Below, piece by piece: positions 1 to 9,667 of a DNA stretch of 63,684 bases. Under the pieces are notes generated by a model. It was not told the DNA's origin. It was given only the letters and a program-made list of their open reading frames with translations, and did no database searches. Source of the DNA: Endozoicomonas sp. G2_1 (lineage in GTDB: Bacteria > Pseudomonadota > Gammaproteobacteria > Enterobacterales > Alteromonadaceae); contig NZ_JAGHQT010000020.1 of assembly GCF_017744155.1 (NCBI RefSeq), positions 1 to 63,684 of the forward strand, given 5' to 3'. The position numbers were made by a program, and so were the translations under genes. Every line of letters begins with the position of its first letter. Position 1 is the first letter of the stretch.

Positions 1-47
1 ACGAATTAAAACTGTTGTGGCTTAACTTCTCAATGAAGTCATCCGGA

Positions 48-124
<77 letters not shown>

Positions 125-228
125 ATTTCAAATCATCCTTTTCTCTTCTTAAAATACAAATCCCCCTAATTAACTTTAAGAAGCAAATTAAAATTTTTAC
201 TGTTTGACTTCTCAATAAAGTCAACTGG

Positions 229-306
229 ACGCTAGATACATCAGCTTGGTAGCTCTCCGGGCTCGCTAGCACAATAAACAGCCGAAGGTCGTCTTGTCTT
301 CCTAAA
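229..306 (+). pseudogene. Degenerate initiator tRNA copy 1
   Basis: The preceding bases (a variant of CTTCTCAATGAAGTCA) and the D-arm region match the intact tRNA at 48. The acceptor stem is mutated and the anticodon region is replaced by an insertion (GCTAGCACAATAAACAG). The T-arm is eroded and no CCA end remains. It cannot fold as a normal tRNA. Confidence 0.7.
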
Positions 307-380
307 ATCCAAATCTCATAATCAATTTTAAAACAAGAATAGAACTGTTTTGGCTTAACTTCTCAATGAAGTCATCCGGA

Positions 381-475
381 CGCGGGATGGAGCAGCCTGG
401 TAGCGCGTCGGGCTCGCTAATACAATAAGCGGCCGAAGGTCGTCATGTCTTTTTCAAATCCGGCTCCCGCAACCA
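381..475 (+). pseudogene. Initiator tRNA copy 2 with anticodon insertion
   Basis: Both acceptor strands, the D-arm and the CCA end are intact and match the tRNA at 48. The anticodon is replaced by an insertion (GCTAATACAATAAGCGG) and the T-arm is disrupted by ATGTCTTT, giving 95 nt instead of 77. The insertion resembles that of copy 1, so the two aberrant copies probably share an ancestor. A functional tRNA is unlikely. Confidence 0.75.
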
Positions 476-654
476 ATTCTTAGTGTTAATACCCCAAAAA
501 ATTTCATACCGACGTTATTAATAAGGCTGTAGTTATTTCTAGCAAAATAACGTAGTCGTGACCTAAATCATTTCAATAAGTTGTTTAATTGTATCAACTA
601 AAGACTGCATGTTGGTGTTATCATAATGTTTTTAACTTATCCCCATATAGCCTT

Positions 655-861
655 ATGATCAAACTTGGAAAGTATCAACATTTTAAGGGTAACTACTATC
701 AAGTGTTACACATAGCAAAGCACAGTGAAACAGAAGAAGTTCACGTTGTCTATCAACCGCTATATGGCGATCGTGAAATATGGATTAGGCCCTTATCAAT
801 GTTTGACGAAACAATAGAGCGCGATGGTAAAACGCTAAAACGTTTTACCTTTATTGAATAG
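655..861 (+). CDS. DUF1653 family protein
   Basis: A 68-residue protein starting MIKLGKYQHFKG. The run from the KLGKYQHFKGN start through VVYQPLYGD and IWIRPLSMF to the end is typical of the small DUF1653 family, whose members are about 65-75 residues; function unknown. A longer frame begins at 589, but the family start matches the ATG at 655. No strong ribosome-binding site is visible. It is convergent with the oxidoreductase gene that follows. Confidence 0.85.
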   Translation: MIKLGKYQHFKGNYYQVLHIAKHSETEEVHVVYQPLYGDREIWIRPLSMFDETIERDGKTLKRFTFIE

Positions 862-877
862 ATAACTTAGCTTAACG

Positions 878-1867
878 CTATTGCGCACCATTAAAGCGTG
901 GCGAACTTAAAATCAATTTACCAATATTTTGGTTGCTCGCCATACGTTGATGAGCTAGCTCTACTTGTTGCCAGCTGTAACAGCTATCAATAATCGGCGT
1001 AATTTGCTTGTTCACTAGCATTGGATAGAAATCTCGACAAAAATCCTGCACCAAATCCGTTTTATAATCGTCACTTCTATTTCGCAGTGTCGATGCGTGA
1101 ATGTTGACGCGCTTTAATAGTAATTTGGCGATATCGACCTTGTCACTGTAACGCCCCGACAACATGGCCAGCATCACAATGCGGCCATCAAGTGCTGACA
1201 CGTTAATATTTCTAGTTAAATAGTCGCCGCCAACGACATCGAGTACAACGTCAAAACCTGTGGCGTAATGGGTTTTTGTCCATTCAACAAAATCGAGTTC
1301 TCGATAGTTAATAACGTGATCAGCGCCAAACTTTTCACAAGCCTGAACTTTTAATTGATTACTAACCGTAGTAACAACAGCAGCACCAACCGCTTTAGCC
1401 AGTTGAATTGCGGCGCTGCCAACCCCGCTCGCACCGGCGTGAATGAGCACACTGTCCCCCGGTTTGAGAGCAGCAATGGTAAATAAGCTTTGATAAGCGG
1501 TTAAAAACACCTCAGCTGTTGCCGCGCCTTGCTCGAAGCTAAAGTCATCAGGCAACGGTATCAAGTGAGATGCTTTTACTTTGGTGTACTCGGCATAACC
1601 TCCACCAGGTACCAAAGCACATACGCGCTGGCCAAGTTGCCAATCGCTAACACTTTTGCCAACTTGCTCAATAACGCCGGCAACTTCCAAGCCCAAAATA
1701 GGTGATTCACCCGCGGGAGCTGGGTATTTTCCCGCTCGTTGCAATAGGTCAGCTCGGTTAATACCACTGGCAGCGACTTTTATTAAACACTCATCAGCGT
1801 CAATAATAGGCTTTTCTATCGTCGCTATTAATGAGTTTTGCTCACCGTCAAAATCAATATATTCCAT
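878..1867 (-). CDS. NAD(P)H quinone oxidoreductase, zinc-free MDR family
   Basis: A 329-residue cytoplasmic medium-chain reductase of the PIG3/QOR type. The N-terminal GroES-like part (SGINRADLLQRAGKYP) is followed by a Rossmann nucleotide-binding segment with HAGASGVGSAAIQLAK near residue 145. No zinc-ligand cluster of alcohol dehydrogenases is seen. It is expected to reduce quinones or enones with NADPH. It is divergent from rlmI, with about 175 bp between the two starts. Confidence 0.9.
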   Translation of the reverse strand: MEYIDFDGEQNSLIATIEKPIIDADECLIKVAASGINRADLLQRAGKYPAPAGESPILGLEVAGVIEQVGKSVSDWQLGQRVCALVPGGGYAEYTKVKASHLIPLPDDFSFEQGAATAEVFLTAYQSLFTIAALKPGDSVLIHAGASGVGSAAIQLAKAVGAAVVTTVSNQLKVQACEKFGADHVINYRELDFVEWTKTHYATGFDVVLDVVGGDYLTRNINVSALDGRIVMLAMLSGRYSDKVDIAKLLLKRVNIHASTLRNRSDDYKTDLVQDFCRDFYPMLVNKQITPIIDSCYSWQQVELAHQRMASNQNIGKLILSSPRFNGAQ

Positions 1868-1985
1868 AAACTACTAGCATTAGCGATTGTCATTATCCAA
1901 TGGTAGAAAAATCCGTTTTGCGCATCAAGCGATACTTGCTGAAAACGCTCTATGTCCTCAAGTCATATCAAGAAGCTTGTTGCTA

Positions 1986-2014
1986 TTGCTCTAGAGCAAG
2001 GCTTTGCGTAAAAT
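1986..2014 (+). promoter_or_regulatory. Candidate sigma70 promoter of rlmI
   Basis: TTGCTC and TAAAAT are separated by 17 bp, ending about 30 bp before the rlmI start. Match and spacing fit a sigma70 promoter; not tested. Confidence 0.45.
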
Positions 2015-2044
2015 CGCCGCTCGTTTAATTTCCGGGGCCAACTT

Positions 2045-3250
2045 ATGTCTGCACAAATATTCCTTAACCCAAGTCGCGAAAAATCTCTGTTGAGAAAGCA
2101 CCCTTGGGTATTTTCAAAGGCAATTAAGCAGATTAAAGGTAAGCCTGGTATCGGCGAAACCGTTGACATATTTGACAACAAAGGCAACTGGCTAGCCAAA
2201 GGCGCGTATTCACCGGCGTCACAAATTCGCATCAGAGTGTGGAGTTTTGATAAAAATGAACAAATTGACCAGGCTTTTTTCGACAAAAAGCTCGCCAATG
2301 CTAAAGCCAGACGTCAGTTTTTTATCGAGCAAGGCGGCCTAACTGGTTACCGCTTGATCGCAGGTGAATCAGACGGACTACCGGGCGTAACCATTGATTG
2401 TTACGACAACCTATTAGTTTGTCAGCTGCTCAGCGCAGGTGCAGATTTTCAACGACTGGCCATTATCAATGGTTTAAAAGCGCTCTACCCTGGCTATCAC
2501 ATTTATGAGCGCTCAGATGTCGATGTCCGTAAAAAAGAGGGCTTAGAGCCTGTTACTGGTTGGTTAACATCACCAGATAACCCTGAAGATACCAGCCGAG
2601 TTATTAGCGAATACGGTATCGACATTAAAGTTGATGTAGCCGCTGGTCACAAAACGGGGTTTTATTTAGATCAACGCGAGTCACGTGCAGCAGCTGGCCG
2701 TTACGCCAAGGGTAAAGACATACTTAATTGCTTTTCATATACAGGTACATTCTCATTGCACTGCGCAAAAAATGGTGCAAAGTCTGTCACCAACGTTGAT
2801 GTATCTGAACAAGCACTAAATCTAGCCAAAGAAAATCACCTACTTAACGAGCTTGATGGCGAACACATCCAATTTGTTAAAGCCGACGTGTTTAAACTAC
2901 TGCGGACATACCGAGAGCAAGGTAAGCAGTTTGATATGATCATTCTTGATCCACCAAAATTTGTTGAGTCAAAAGCGCAACTAACGGGAGCATGTCGAGG
3001 CTACAAAGATATCAATATGTTGGCGATGCAATTGTTAAAGCCAGGTGGGATTTTATTAACCTTCTCGTGTTCGGGGTTAATGGAAGCGAATTTGTTCCAA
3101 AAAGTCGTCTCTGATGCAGCGCTTGATGCCAATAAACAAGCATTTATTGTCGAACGTCTGCAACAAGCACCAGATCATCCAATTGCTGCCAATTACCCTG
3201 AAGGTTATTACCTAAAAGGCTTAGTTTGCCAAGTCAATCAAAGCTTCTAA
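2045..3250 (+). CDS. rlmI: 23S rRNA m5C1962 methyltransferase RlmI
   Basis: A 401-residue class I SAM-dependent methyltransferase, close to the 396 residues of E. coli RlmI. An N-terminal PUA-like region ([19 protein letters not shown]) precedes the RlmI-specific middle and the Rossmann domain. Motif I appears around [15 protein letters not shown], motif IV as DPPKF, and the catalytic cysteine region as FSCSGLM. It methylates a cytosine of 23S rRNA. Monocistronic, with a candidate promoter just upstream. Confidence 0.93.
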   Translation: MSAQIFLNPSREKSLLRKHPWVFSKAIKQIKGKPGIGETVDIFDNKGNWLAKGAYSPASQIRIRVWSFDKNEQIDQAFFDKKLANAKARRQFFIEQGGLTGYRLIAGESDGLPGVTIDCYDNLLVCQLLSAGADFQRLAIINGLKALYPGYHIYERSDVDVRKKEGLEPVTGWLTSPDNPEDTSRVISEYGIDIKVDVAAGHKTGFYLDQRESRAAAGRYAKGKDILNCFSYTGTFSLHCAKNGAKSVTNVDVSEQALNLAKENHLLNELDGEHIQFVKADVFKLLRTYREQGKQFDMIILDPPKFVESKAQLTGACRGYKDINMLAMQLLKPGGILLTFSCSGLMEANLFQKVVSDAALDANKQAFIVERLQQAPDHPIAANYPEGYYLKGLVCQVNQSF

Positions 3251-3292
3251 ACAACCAAAGGTAGTGATGAGCTGTCAATATCAAACGTAACA

Positions 3293-4084
3293 TTAGCTCT
3301 CTGGCAGTTTGCGCAGCACATCTGCCAGAGAGTGTTCACTCAAAGGGTTTTCTTGCTGCCAGCGGACAAAAGCGCGTTTTATTTCACCGACGACTTCAGA
3401 CGAACTAGCTTTGCTAAGCGCCATGCAGTGAGTTGACTGTTCACTGGGATGAATTCTGCTGACTTTACTTACCGCAGACATGGGCTCCCCAAGCTGCTCA
3501 AGACGATAAGCCATTGACGCCTCACTTTGCACAATAAAATCGATGCGGCCAGCAAATAATTTATTAAAATTAAGACTTTCAGCGGTTGAAATATCCAAAT
3601 GTACACCTTCAATAAAGCCAATTGAACGCAAAAATTGATGACTGTTGTCTTCTCTCATTACGCCAATGCGCAGCTTGTTGTCCAAAATATCAGCTAACGA
3701 ACTAAACCTGACGTTATTGCTTGCCAAGCGATAAAGATAAATCGGCGTATTTGCTAGTACTGGACAAAACCAGTGAAAATAAGGCTCGCGCTCTGCAGAG
3801 CGATAAATCGAATAAATGAGGGTATTGGGTTGAGTTTTTGCTAGGTGAAGGCTTCTCGCCCAAGGGTTAACTCTTATTTGATAGGATAAATCGGTCAATG
3901 CGAGTATTGCTTTAACATTATCTGTCGCAATACCGCGTATTTCGCCTGAGGGCGATAGATAGTTATAAGGTGGCCAGTTTTCAGTAACTACATTAAGTGG
4001 CTCTGCGAAGACACCAGTGCTGAGCCAACCGATTAACAAGCTAAACGTCAAATACCGAACTAAAGCTTTGAACGTTAACACCAT
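3293..4084 (-). CDS. Periplasmic solute-binding protein, SBP_bac_3-like
   Basis: A 263-residue exported protein. A signal peptide (YLTFSLLIGWLSTGVFA) is followed by NVVTENWPPYNYLSPSGEIRGIATD, the usual opening of family 3 amino-acid-type binding proteins. These occur in Alteromonadales as stand-alone periplasmic proteins, often without a transporter, and none is adjacent here. The ligand is unknown. The start lies 6 bp after the stop of the PilZ gene, so the two may be co-transcribed. Confidence 0.85.
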   Translation of the reverse strand: MVLTFKALVRYLTFSLLIGWLSTGVFAEPLNVVTENWPPYNYLSPSGEIRGIATDNVKAILALTDLSYQIRVNPWARSLHLAKTQPNTLIYSIYRSAEREPYFHWFCPVLANTPIYLYRLASNNVRFSSLADILDNKLRIGVMREDNSHQFLRSIGFIEGVHLDISTAESLNFNKLFAGRIDFIVQSEASMAYRLEQLGEPMSAVSKVSRIHPSEQSTHCMALSKASSSEVVGEIKRAFVRWQQENPLSEHSLADVLRKLPES

Positions 4085-4090
4085 ATTGGT

Positions 4091-4390
4091 TTAATCAAGT
4101 TCGTTGATTTCTACGCCCAACAAATAGCAATCACCACTTTCTTCTGTTACGCGCACAACTTTACCTTTGGCATTGAGCGCTTGCACCGTGCTAGTTGCCG
4201 ACTCAACATGAACGCGAATATTAGTGCCCACTTCAATTGGGTGAGACATTTCAATTGCCATTCCCGTTGCGCTCAAATCTCGACAAGTTGCCGATACTTG
4301 GCTGTTGGCCTCATCATCAATAATCGTGACCATTACTTCACTGTTGATCAACATACGATAGAAACCGCGCTTATCATCAAAATTAATCAT
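4091..4390 (-). CDS. PilZ domain protein
   Basis: A 99-residue single-domain PilZ protein. The RxxxR motif (RGFYR, residues 8-12) and the second c-di-GMP motif DLSATG are both present, so cyclic-di-GMP binding is expected. The target is unknown. It lies between hrpA upstream and the solute-binding protein downstream on the same strand. Confidence 0.88.
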   Translation of the reverse strand: MINFDDKRGFYRMLINSEVMVTIIDDEANSQVSATCRDLSATGMAIEMSHPIEVGTNIRVHVESATSTVQALNAKGKVVRVTEESGDCYLLGVEINELD

Positions 4391-4472
4391 GTGTACTCCA
4401 AATCACACCAGAAAAATCATCATTTTCACACTATGGATAAGAATAGTGTGAATTGTAATGAAAATAAATAGC

Positions 4473-7400
4473 TTAGCTAAAAGATTTTAAATGATTCGCT
4501 ATTCTCTTCGCCGAAATTGGGTATGCGGTCTTCAAATTTTGTGCGAATAACGAGACTCTAAACTCTTCGATCATCCAACGCGTTTCCAATAACTCTGCCG
4601 CAATTGGCTGGCTTTTTGGCTGCTGTTGCAGTAACTCTTGATAGCGCTGTTGCATTTTTTCTACTTCCAACATTTTCAAGCGATCTTGGGTTGGATCAAT
4701 CGGCAGTTTCTCTAAACGGCGTAAAATAGCGTTTAAATAACGAATAATATCCGACAGGCGGTCAAATCCAGAGGCTGTGACAAAGCCTTTGTAAACCATA
4801 TTGTCGAGCTGTTGCTTGATATCCCCTTGCGATTGAATCATGGCGAAGCCAAGACTACCTTTCAGTTTTTTACGAATATCATGGGCAAGGCTCAGCGCCT
4901 GTTCAAGTTTCAACGCGCCAGCAAGCACCAAATCGGCGATTTCTGCCCTGACCTCGTCTTTACAAGCGTCAAACTCTGATTCAGTACGCGGTATCACTGA
5001 GCGCTTTTCAACAAGGGCGCGTGCAGCGGCGTAAATACAATCGTCAAGCAACTCAGCAATCGAGCCAAATGGGTTAAAATACAGGCCCAGCTTTGCTTTA
5101 TTGGGTAATTTCTCTTGTAAATACTTCAGCGGCGATGGCACATTTAGCAAAATTAACCGAGTAACACCGTCTAACATGGCTTGGTCGGCAAGCGCCTGTT
5201 GTTCAAACAGCTCAATGGCAACACTGGATTTTTTGTCGACTAACGCCGGAAACGCACGCATTGTGATATTGGCCACTTTTTTCTCATAGCCGGTTGGAAT
5301 ATCAGCAAAATCCCATGTTTTGATAGCTTTGCGTTCGATGCCTTTATCAGCAACCTTCTTAATTGACGCCTTCACTTTGCCTTGAAGTTCTGCTTTTAAC
5401 TGGTCAAAATCGCGTCCTTGCTTGAGTAACTTGCCGTGTTCATCAAACACTTTAAAGTTCATCACTAAATGCGGTGGTAATTCAAGTGTCTGCCAGCAGT
5501 CTTCGGGCAAGCGCACCCCAGACATTCTCAGTAACTGTTTGGCGACTGCCTCAAATAAAGTGCCTTGTTCAGGGTGAATGTTGGCAACACAGGCATCGGC
5601 ATAATTCGGCGCCGGCACAAAGTTACGGCGCAAAGTTTTAGGTAAACCTTTGATCATCGCAATAATAAGCTCGTGACGCAGCGCAGGTATCAGCCAATCA
5701 AATCCGCTATTTTCAACTTGGTTTAACAGTGCCAATGGAATATGGACGCTGATGCCGTCGTCTATTTCACCCGGATTGAAGTGGTAACTCAGCGGCAGTT
5801 GTATATTGCCCTGATGCCAAATATCAGGATAAGCATTCGCCGAAAGGTTTTCAGTATCCTCATTAAGTAAAAATTCGCGGGTGAAATTGAGGAGCTCAGG
5901 CGTTTTCGCTTTTTGTTTTTTCCACCAATTGAGAAAACCCCGCAGACTGATAACATCCTGTGGGATGCGCTCAGCGTAGAACTGATAAAGCTGCTCTTCA
6001 TCAACCAAAAAGTCTCTGCGCCTAGCTTTTTGCTCCATTTCATCAATCGATGCGAGCAACGCCTTATTCGCTTTAAAAAATGGCTCGTGTAACTTAACGT
6101 CACCATTTACTAGCGCTTCGCGAATAAAAATTTCGCGACAAGTGTCAGGTTCAATAGCGTGAAAATTAACTTTGCGCTTAGCAACAATCACTAAACCGTA
6201 TAGTGAAAGCTGCTGATAAGCCATGACCGCGGCTTGTTTTTTCTCCCAATGAGGTTCACTGTAACTGGCTTTAATAAGATGCCCAGCCAAGGGTTCAAGC
6301 CAGCTAACGTCAATTTTGGCCGCCATTCGCGCAAACAAGCGACTGGTTTCAACGAGCTCGGCAGCCATCAGCCACTTAGGGCTTTTTTTGACAAGGCCAG
6401 AACCAGGAAAAATAAAGAAGCGGCTATTACGGGCCCCCTTGTACTCGCGATTTTCATCGAGTTGGCCAATATGACTGAGCAGGCCGGAAAGTATCGATTG
6501 ATGAATCAAGCTTGCGGCGCCAGCATCTTCAAGATCTATCTGGCTAATTTCGATTTTCAGTGAGTGTAACGTGAGTTTTAATTGGCTAAAAATATCTTGC
6601 CACTCGCGAATGCGAATATACGACAGATACTCTTTTTGACACAAACGACGAAATTGGTTGTTACTGAGTGCTTTTTGCTGCGCTTTAACGTATTGCCACA
6701 AATTGAGTAAGCTGAGAAAGTCGGATTCTTTGTCTTTAAAGCGGCTGTGTTTTTCATCGGCTGCTTGCTGCTTCTCGTGGGGACGCTCACGCGGGTCTTG
6801 AATGCTTAACGCACTGACAATTGCCAGTATCGGCTCAATACAACCAAACTTTTGCGCGGTTAAGATCATTTTTGCCAAACGCGGATCAATCGGGAACTTA
6901 GCTAAGATACGACCTGTACTCGTAAGCTGATGTTGACTACCGCCCTTGGGTTTAGCGCTGAGCTTGGCTTTCGATTTGCCGTTAGTTGCCGAGCCACTCG
7001 ACATCGCGTCTAATTCTTCAAGTAAGCGAATACCATCGTTAATATTGCGCTTATCTGGCGGTTGAACAAACGGAAAATCGCTAATGTCGCCGAGATCTAA
7101 CGCCAACATTTGTAAAATAACGGTGGCAAGGTTAGTGCGCAGAATTTCTGGGTCGGTAAACTCCGGCCGCGATAAATAATCTTCTTCCGAATATAAGCGA
7201 ATACAAACACCAGAGGAAACTCGGCCACAGCGCCCTGCCCGCTGATTAGCACTGGCTTGAGACACATGCTCAATCGGCAAGCGTTGCACTTTGGTTCGAT
7301 AACTGTAACGAGAAATACGGGCGGTACCGGGATCGATAACGTATTTTATGCCAGGAACCGTTAAACTGGTTTCGGCAACATTGGTTGCAAGTACAATATT

Positions 7401-8432
7401 ACGGCCGCTATGGGGCTGAAAGATGCGGTTTTGCTCTTGGACGGTTAATCTAGCATACAAAGGCAAAATATGAGTATGGCGCAAGTTTTCCCGCTCAAGC
7501 GCTGCCGCAGTGTCGCGTATCTCGCGCTCACCGTTTAAAAAGATCAAGATATCCCCTTGACCATTAGCCGCGCCCGGTAAATGGGTTAACTCGTCGACCG
7601 CTTGCAAAATACCACTAATAACATCGGGGTCGTCCTGCTCTGCCAGAGGACGATATAAAACCTCGACCGGGTAAGTACGACCAGATACTTCGATGATTGG
7701 TGCCGGCTTGTTGTTAACATCAGCAAAGTGCTTGGCAAAGCGCTCTGGGTCAATGGTTGCCGAGGTAATAATCACTTTAAGATCTGGGCGCCTTGGCAAA
7801 ATTTGTTTGATATAGCCAAGAATAAAGTCAATATTAAGGCTGCGCTCATGGGCTTCATCAATAATCAAGGTATCGTATTGACGCAACAGGCGATCTTGTT
7901 GCATTTCAGCCAATAAAATACCGTCGGTCATCAACTTGATGTAGGTTCTGTCGCTGACTTGATCGGTAAACCTAACTTTATAACCAACCAACTCACCCAA
8001 CTGACTATTGAGCTCTTCGGCAATGCGTGTGGCAACTGTGCGCGCAGCAATTCGCCTTGGCTGGGTGTGACCAATTAACCCGTCGATACCTCGCCCTAAT
8101 TCCAAACAAATTTTAGGGATTTGGGTTGTTTTACCTGAACCTGTTTCACCAGCGATAATCACCACTTGATTATCGCAAATTGCTTGACTTATTTGCTCGA
8201 CACTTTGCGATACCGGCAAGCCTTGAGGGTAAACAATTGCTGGTTTTTGGCTTTGTTTGAGCTTCTTCTGTGCAATTGATTGCTCAATGTTATCTTTTAT
8301 TTGCGACAATACCTTGGCTTGCTTGTCAGCGTCTTGTATTTTCTTAATACCTTGTAGCCGCTTTTTAAAGCGACCAATATCAGGTTTTTTGGCTTGCTCT
8401 AGCAAATTATAAAGAGAAGAAAAATTGCTCAT
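4473..8432 (-). CDS. hrpA: ATP-dependent RNA helicase HrpA
   Basis: A 1319-residue DEAH-box helicase, near the 1300 residues of E. coli HrpA. Walker A is GETGSGKTTQ near residue 95, the DEAH box is IIDEAHERS near 195, and motif III is TSAT. Motif VI is QRAGRCGRV. HA2 and OB-fold regions and the long HrpA C-terminal domain (DUF3418-like) follow. HrpA acts on stalled or collided ribosomes and mRNA. Full length and uninterrupted. Confidence 0.97.
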   Translation of the reverse strand: MSNFSSLYNLLEQAKKPDIGRFKKRLQGIKKIQDADKQAKVLSQIKDNIEQSIAQKKLKQSQKPAIVYPQGLPVSQSVEQISQAICDNQVVIIAGETGSGKTTQIPKICLELGRGIDGLIGHTQPRRIAARTVATRIAEELNSQLGELVGYKVRFTDQVSDRTYIKLMTDGILLAEMQQDRLLRQYDTLIIDEAHERSLNIDFILGYIKQILPRRPDLKVIITSATIDPERFAKHFADVNNKPAPIIEVSGRTYPVEVLYRPLAEQDDPDVISGILQAVDELTHLPGAANGQGDILIFLNGEREIRDTAAALERENLRHTHILPLYARLTVQEQNRIFQPHSGRNIVLATNVAETSLTVPGIKYVIDPGTARISRYSYRTKVQRLPIEHVSQASANQRAGRCGRVSSGVCIRLYSEEDYLSRPEFTDPEILRTNLATVILQMLALDLGDISDFPFVQPPDKRNINDGIRLLEELDAMSSGSATNGKSKAKLSAKPKGGSQHQLTSTGRILAKFPIDPRLAKMILTAQKFGCIEPILAIVSALSIQDPRERPHEKQQAADEKHSRFKDKESDFLSLLNLWQYVKAQQKALSNNQFRRLCQKEYLSYIRIREWQDIFSQLKLTLHSLKIEISQIDLEDAGAASLIHQSILSGLLSHIGQLDENREYKGARNSRFFIFPGSGLVKKSPKWLMAAELVETSRLFARMAAKIDVSWLEPLAGHLIKASYSEPHWEKKQAAVMAYQQLSLYGLVIVAKRKVNFHAIEPDTCREIFIREALVNGDVKLHEPFFKANKALLASIDEMEQKARRRDFLVDEEQLYQFYAERIPQDVISLRGFLNWWKKQKAKTPELLNFTREFLLNEDTENLSANAYPDIWHQGNIQLPLSYHFNPGEIDDGISVHIPLALLNQVENSGFDWLIPALRHELIIAMIKGLPKTLRRNFVPAPNYADACVANIHPEQGTLFEAVAKQLLRMSGVRLPEDCWQTLELPPHLVMNFKVFDEHGKLLKQGRDFDQLKAELQGKVKASIKKVADKGIERKAIKTWDFADIPTGYEKKVANITMRAFPALVDKKSSVAIELFEQQALADQAMLDGVTRLILLNVPSPLKYLQEKLPNKAKLGLYFNPFGSIAELLDDCIYAAARALVEKRSVIPRTESEFDACKDEVRAEIADLVLAGALKLEQALSLAHDIRKKLKGSLGFAMIQSQGDIKQQLDNMVYKGFVTASGFDRLSDIIRYLNAILRRLEKLPIDPTQDRLKMLEVEKMQQRYQELLQQQPKSQPIAAELLETRWMIEEFRVSLFAQNLKTAYPISAKRIANHLKSFS

Positions 8433-8548
8433 TCAACAGACAGTGGAAATTCGGGGGAAATTGCGTTAGATCCTACCAATTTTCAGCCATCACGCGCAAT
8501 AGTCGTTTGAAAATCAATGATTAACTAAGCACCAAATTAGCACTAGTG

Positions 8549-9256
8549 CTAATCCTGCTTTTGCCCTTCTGCCGTTATAAAGCTGCCATGTTGAAGATAG
8601 TGAATAACTTGTTTAATCACTTGCTTATTCTTCATCATAAAAGGATGTGTTACCGGCATTACAAGATGAGCGTTCATTCCCTCAAGCTTGGTGCTTTCAA
8701 TAGAAACCTTACCATCGTCAGTGCCGGGGATTAACTGGGATAAAATTAAGTTGATACTACGGGTGCCAGCAATAATACCGAGATCAAAATCTGCGTTACC
8801 AAGCTGGTTTGGCACACTCAATTCGCCAGTGCCAAGCTGTAAACCCGCTTGCCCATTGATAAATTCAAAACCCGGTACCTTAGCGAGTTTGTCGACCACT
8901 TCACTGCCCTTGTTTGGCGGGCCAAGCATAACAACGCGATGCAGCTGTTCAATATCAGTTGTGCTCAAATATTGCCTGACTAAAATACCACCAAGCGAAT
9001 GCGTGACAAAACTGACTTTAGCATCTTTTGGGCATTGAGCCAGTGCTGGGGTAATCGCCTTTTCTGCAAGCAATTCAATAGGAAAATCTCGAGAAGGATA
9101 ACCTTGATTAACAACAGTAAAGCCAGTCTGCGACAAGCTTTCGTCAAGCTTATTCATAGAATCAGGCGAACGAGCTAAACCGTGCAGTAAAATAACGCAG
9201 GATGCGAAAGATGATGAGCTCACCAGCAATAATATAGTAAAGAGAACTATTTTCAT
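8549..9256 (-). CDS. Secreted lipase/esterase, alpha/beta hydrolase
   Basis: A 235-residue exported hydrolase. The signal peptide is MKIVLFTILLLVSSSSFA. The oxyanion region is ILLHGLARSPDSM, the nucleophile elbow is THSLGG near residue 88, and an Asp (PGTDDGKVS) and a late His (THPFMM) fit the triad. It resembles DUF676/EstA-type lipases. The substrate cannot be read from sequence. Minus strand, 33 bp after the upstream isomerase gene. Confidence 0.85.
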   Translation of the reverse strand: MKIVLFTILLLVSSSSFASCVILLHGLARSPDSMNKLDESLSQTGFTVVNQGYPSRDFPIELLAEKAITPALAQCPKDAKVSFVTHSLGGILVRQYLSTTDIEQLHRVVMLGPPNKGSEVVDKLAKVPGFEFINGQAGLQLGTGELSVPNQLGNADFDLGIIAGTRSINLILSQLIPGTDDGKVSIESTKLEGMNAHLVMPVTHPFMMKNKQVIKQVIHYLQHGSFITAEGQKQD

Positions 9257-9288
9257 GTCGTTATGCTGCGCTCTTCATACCTTGGATG

Positions 9289-9624
9289 TTAAACAATGAC
9301 TTTAGCGTAACTCGCTTTATCGATATCGGCGACTTCGACGGATATGGAGCAACCTTCTAACGCCATTGTTTGTAATTGTTGCAAAACCAAACCCGTTAAC
9401 ATTGATTTTTGTTCAGCGCTTCGACCGGGCAGAATTCTCATAGTAACGTGGATAAAATCAAGATTTACCGAGCCCGTTTTAAAGCTCTGATAAGGCATAG
9501 CTCTAACTTTAATATCGCTGCCTTCTGATTGAAATAAATCGGATGCTAGCGCCCCTTGGTGAACAAGGTTGACTAATAGCTCGCCGTTGAGGCGCGATGA
9601 ATACTCGATAATACAATGTGGCAA
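9289..9624 (-). CDS. 5-carboxymethyl-2-hydroxymuconate isomerase family
   Basis: A 111-residue tautomerase-fold protein beginning MPHCIIEYS, where Pro2 would be the catalytic N-terminal proline after Met removal. The length and the segment MRILPGRS fit the CHMI family of homoprotocatechuate degradation. No other gene of that pathway is near, so its physiological role here is unclear. It is the last intact backbone gene before the integron. Confidence 0.88.
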   Translation of the reverse strand: MPHCIIEYSSRLNGELLVNLVHQGALASDLFQSEGSDIKVRAMPYQSFKTGSVNLDFIHVTMRILPGRSAEQKSMLTGLVLQQLQTMALEGCSISVEVADIDKASYAKVIV

Positions 9625-9667
9625 TCTTGTTTCCTTTAATGTAGACAGTATGTTCGACTATGACGTT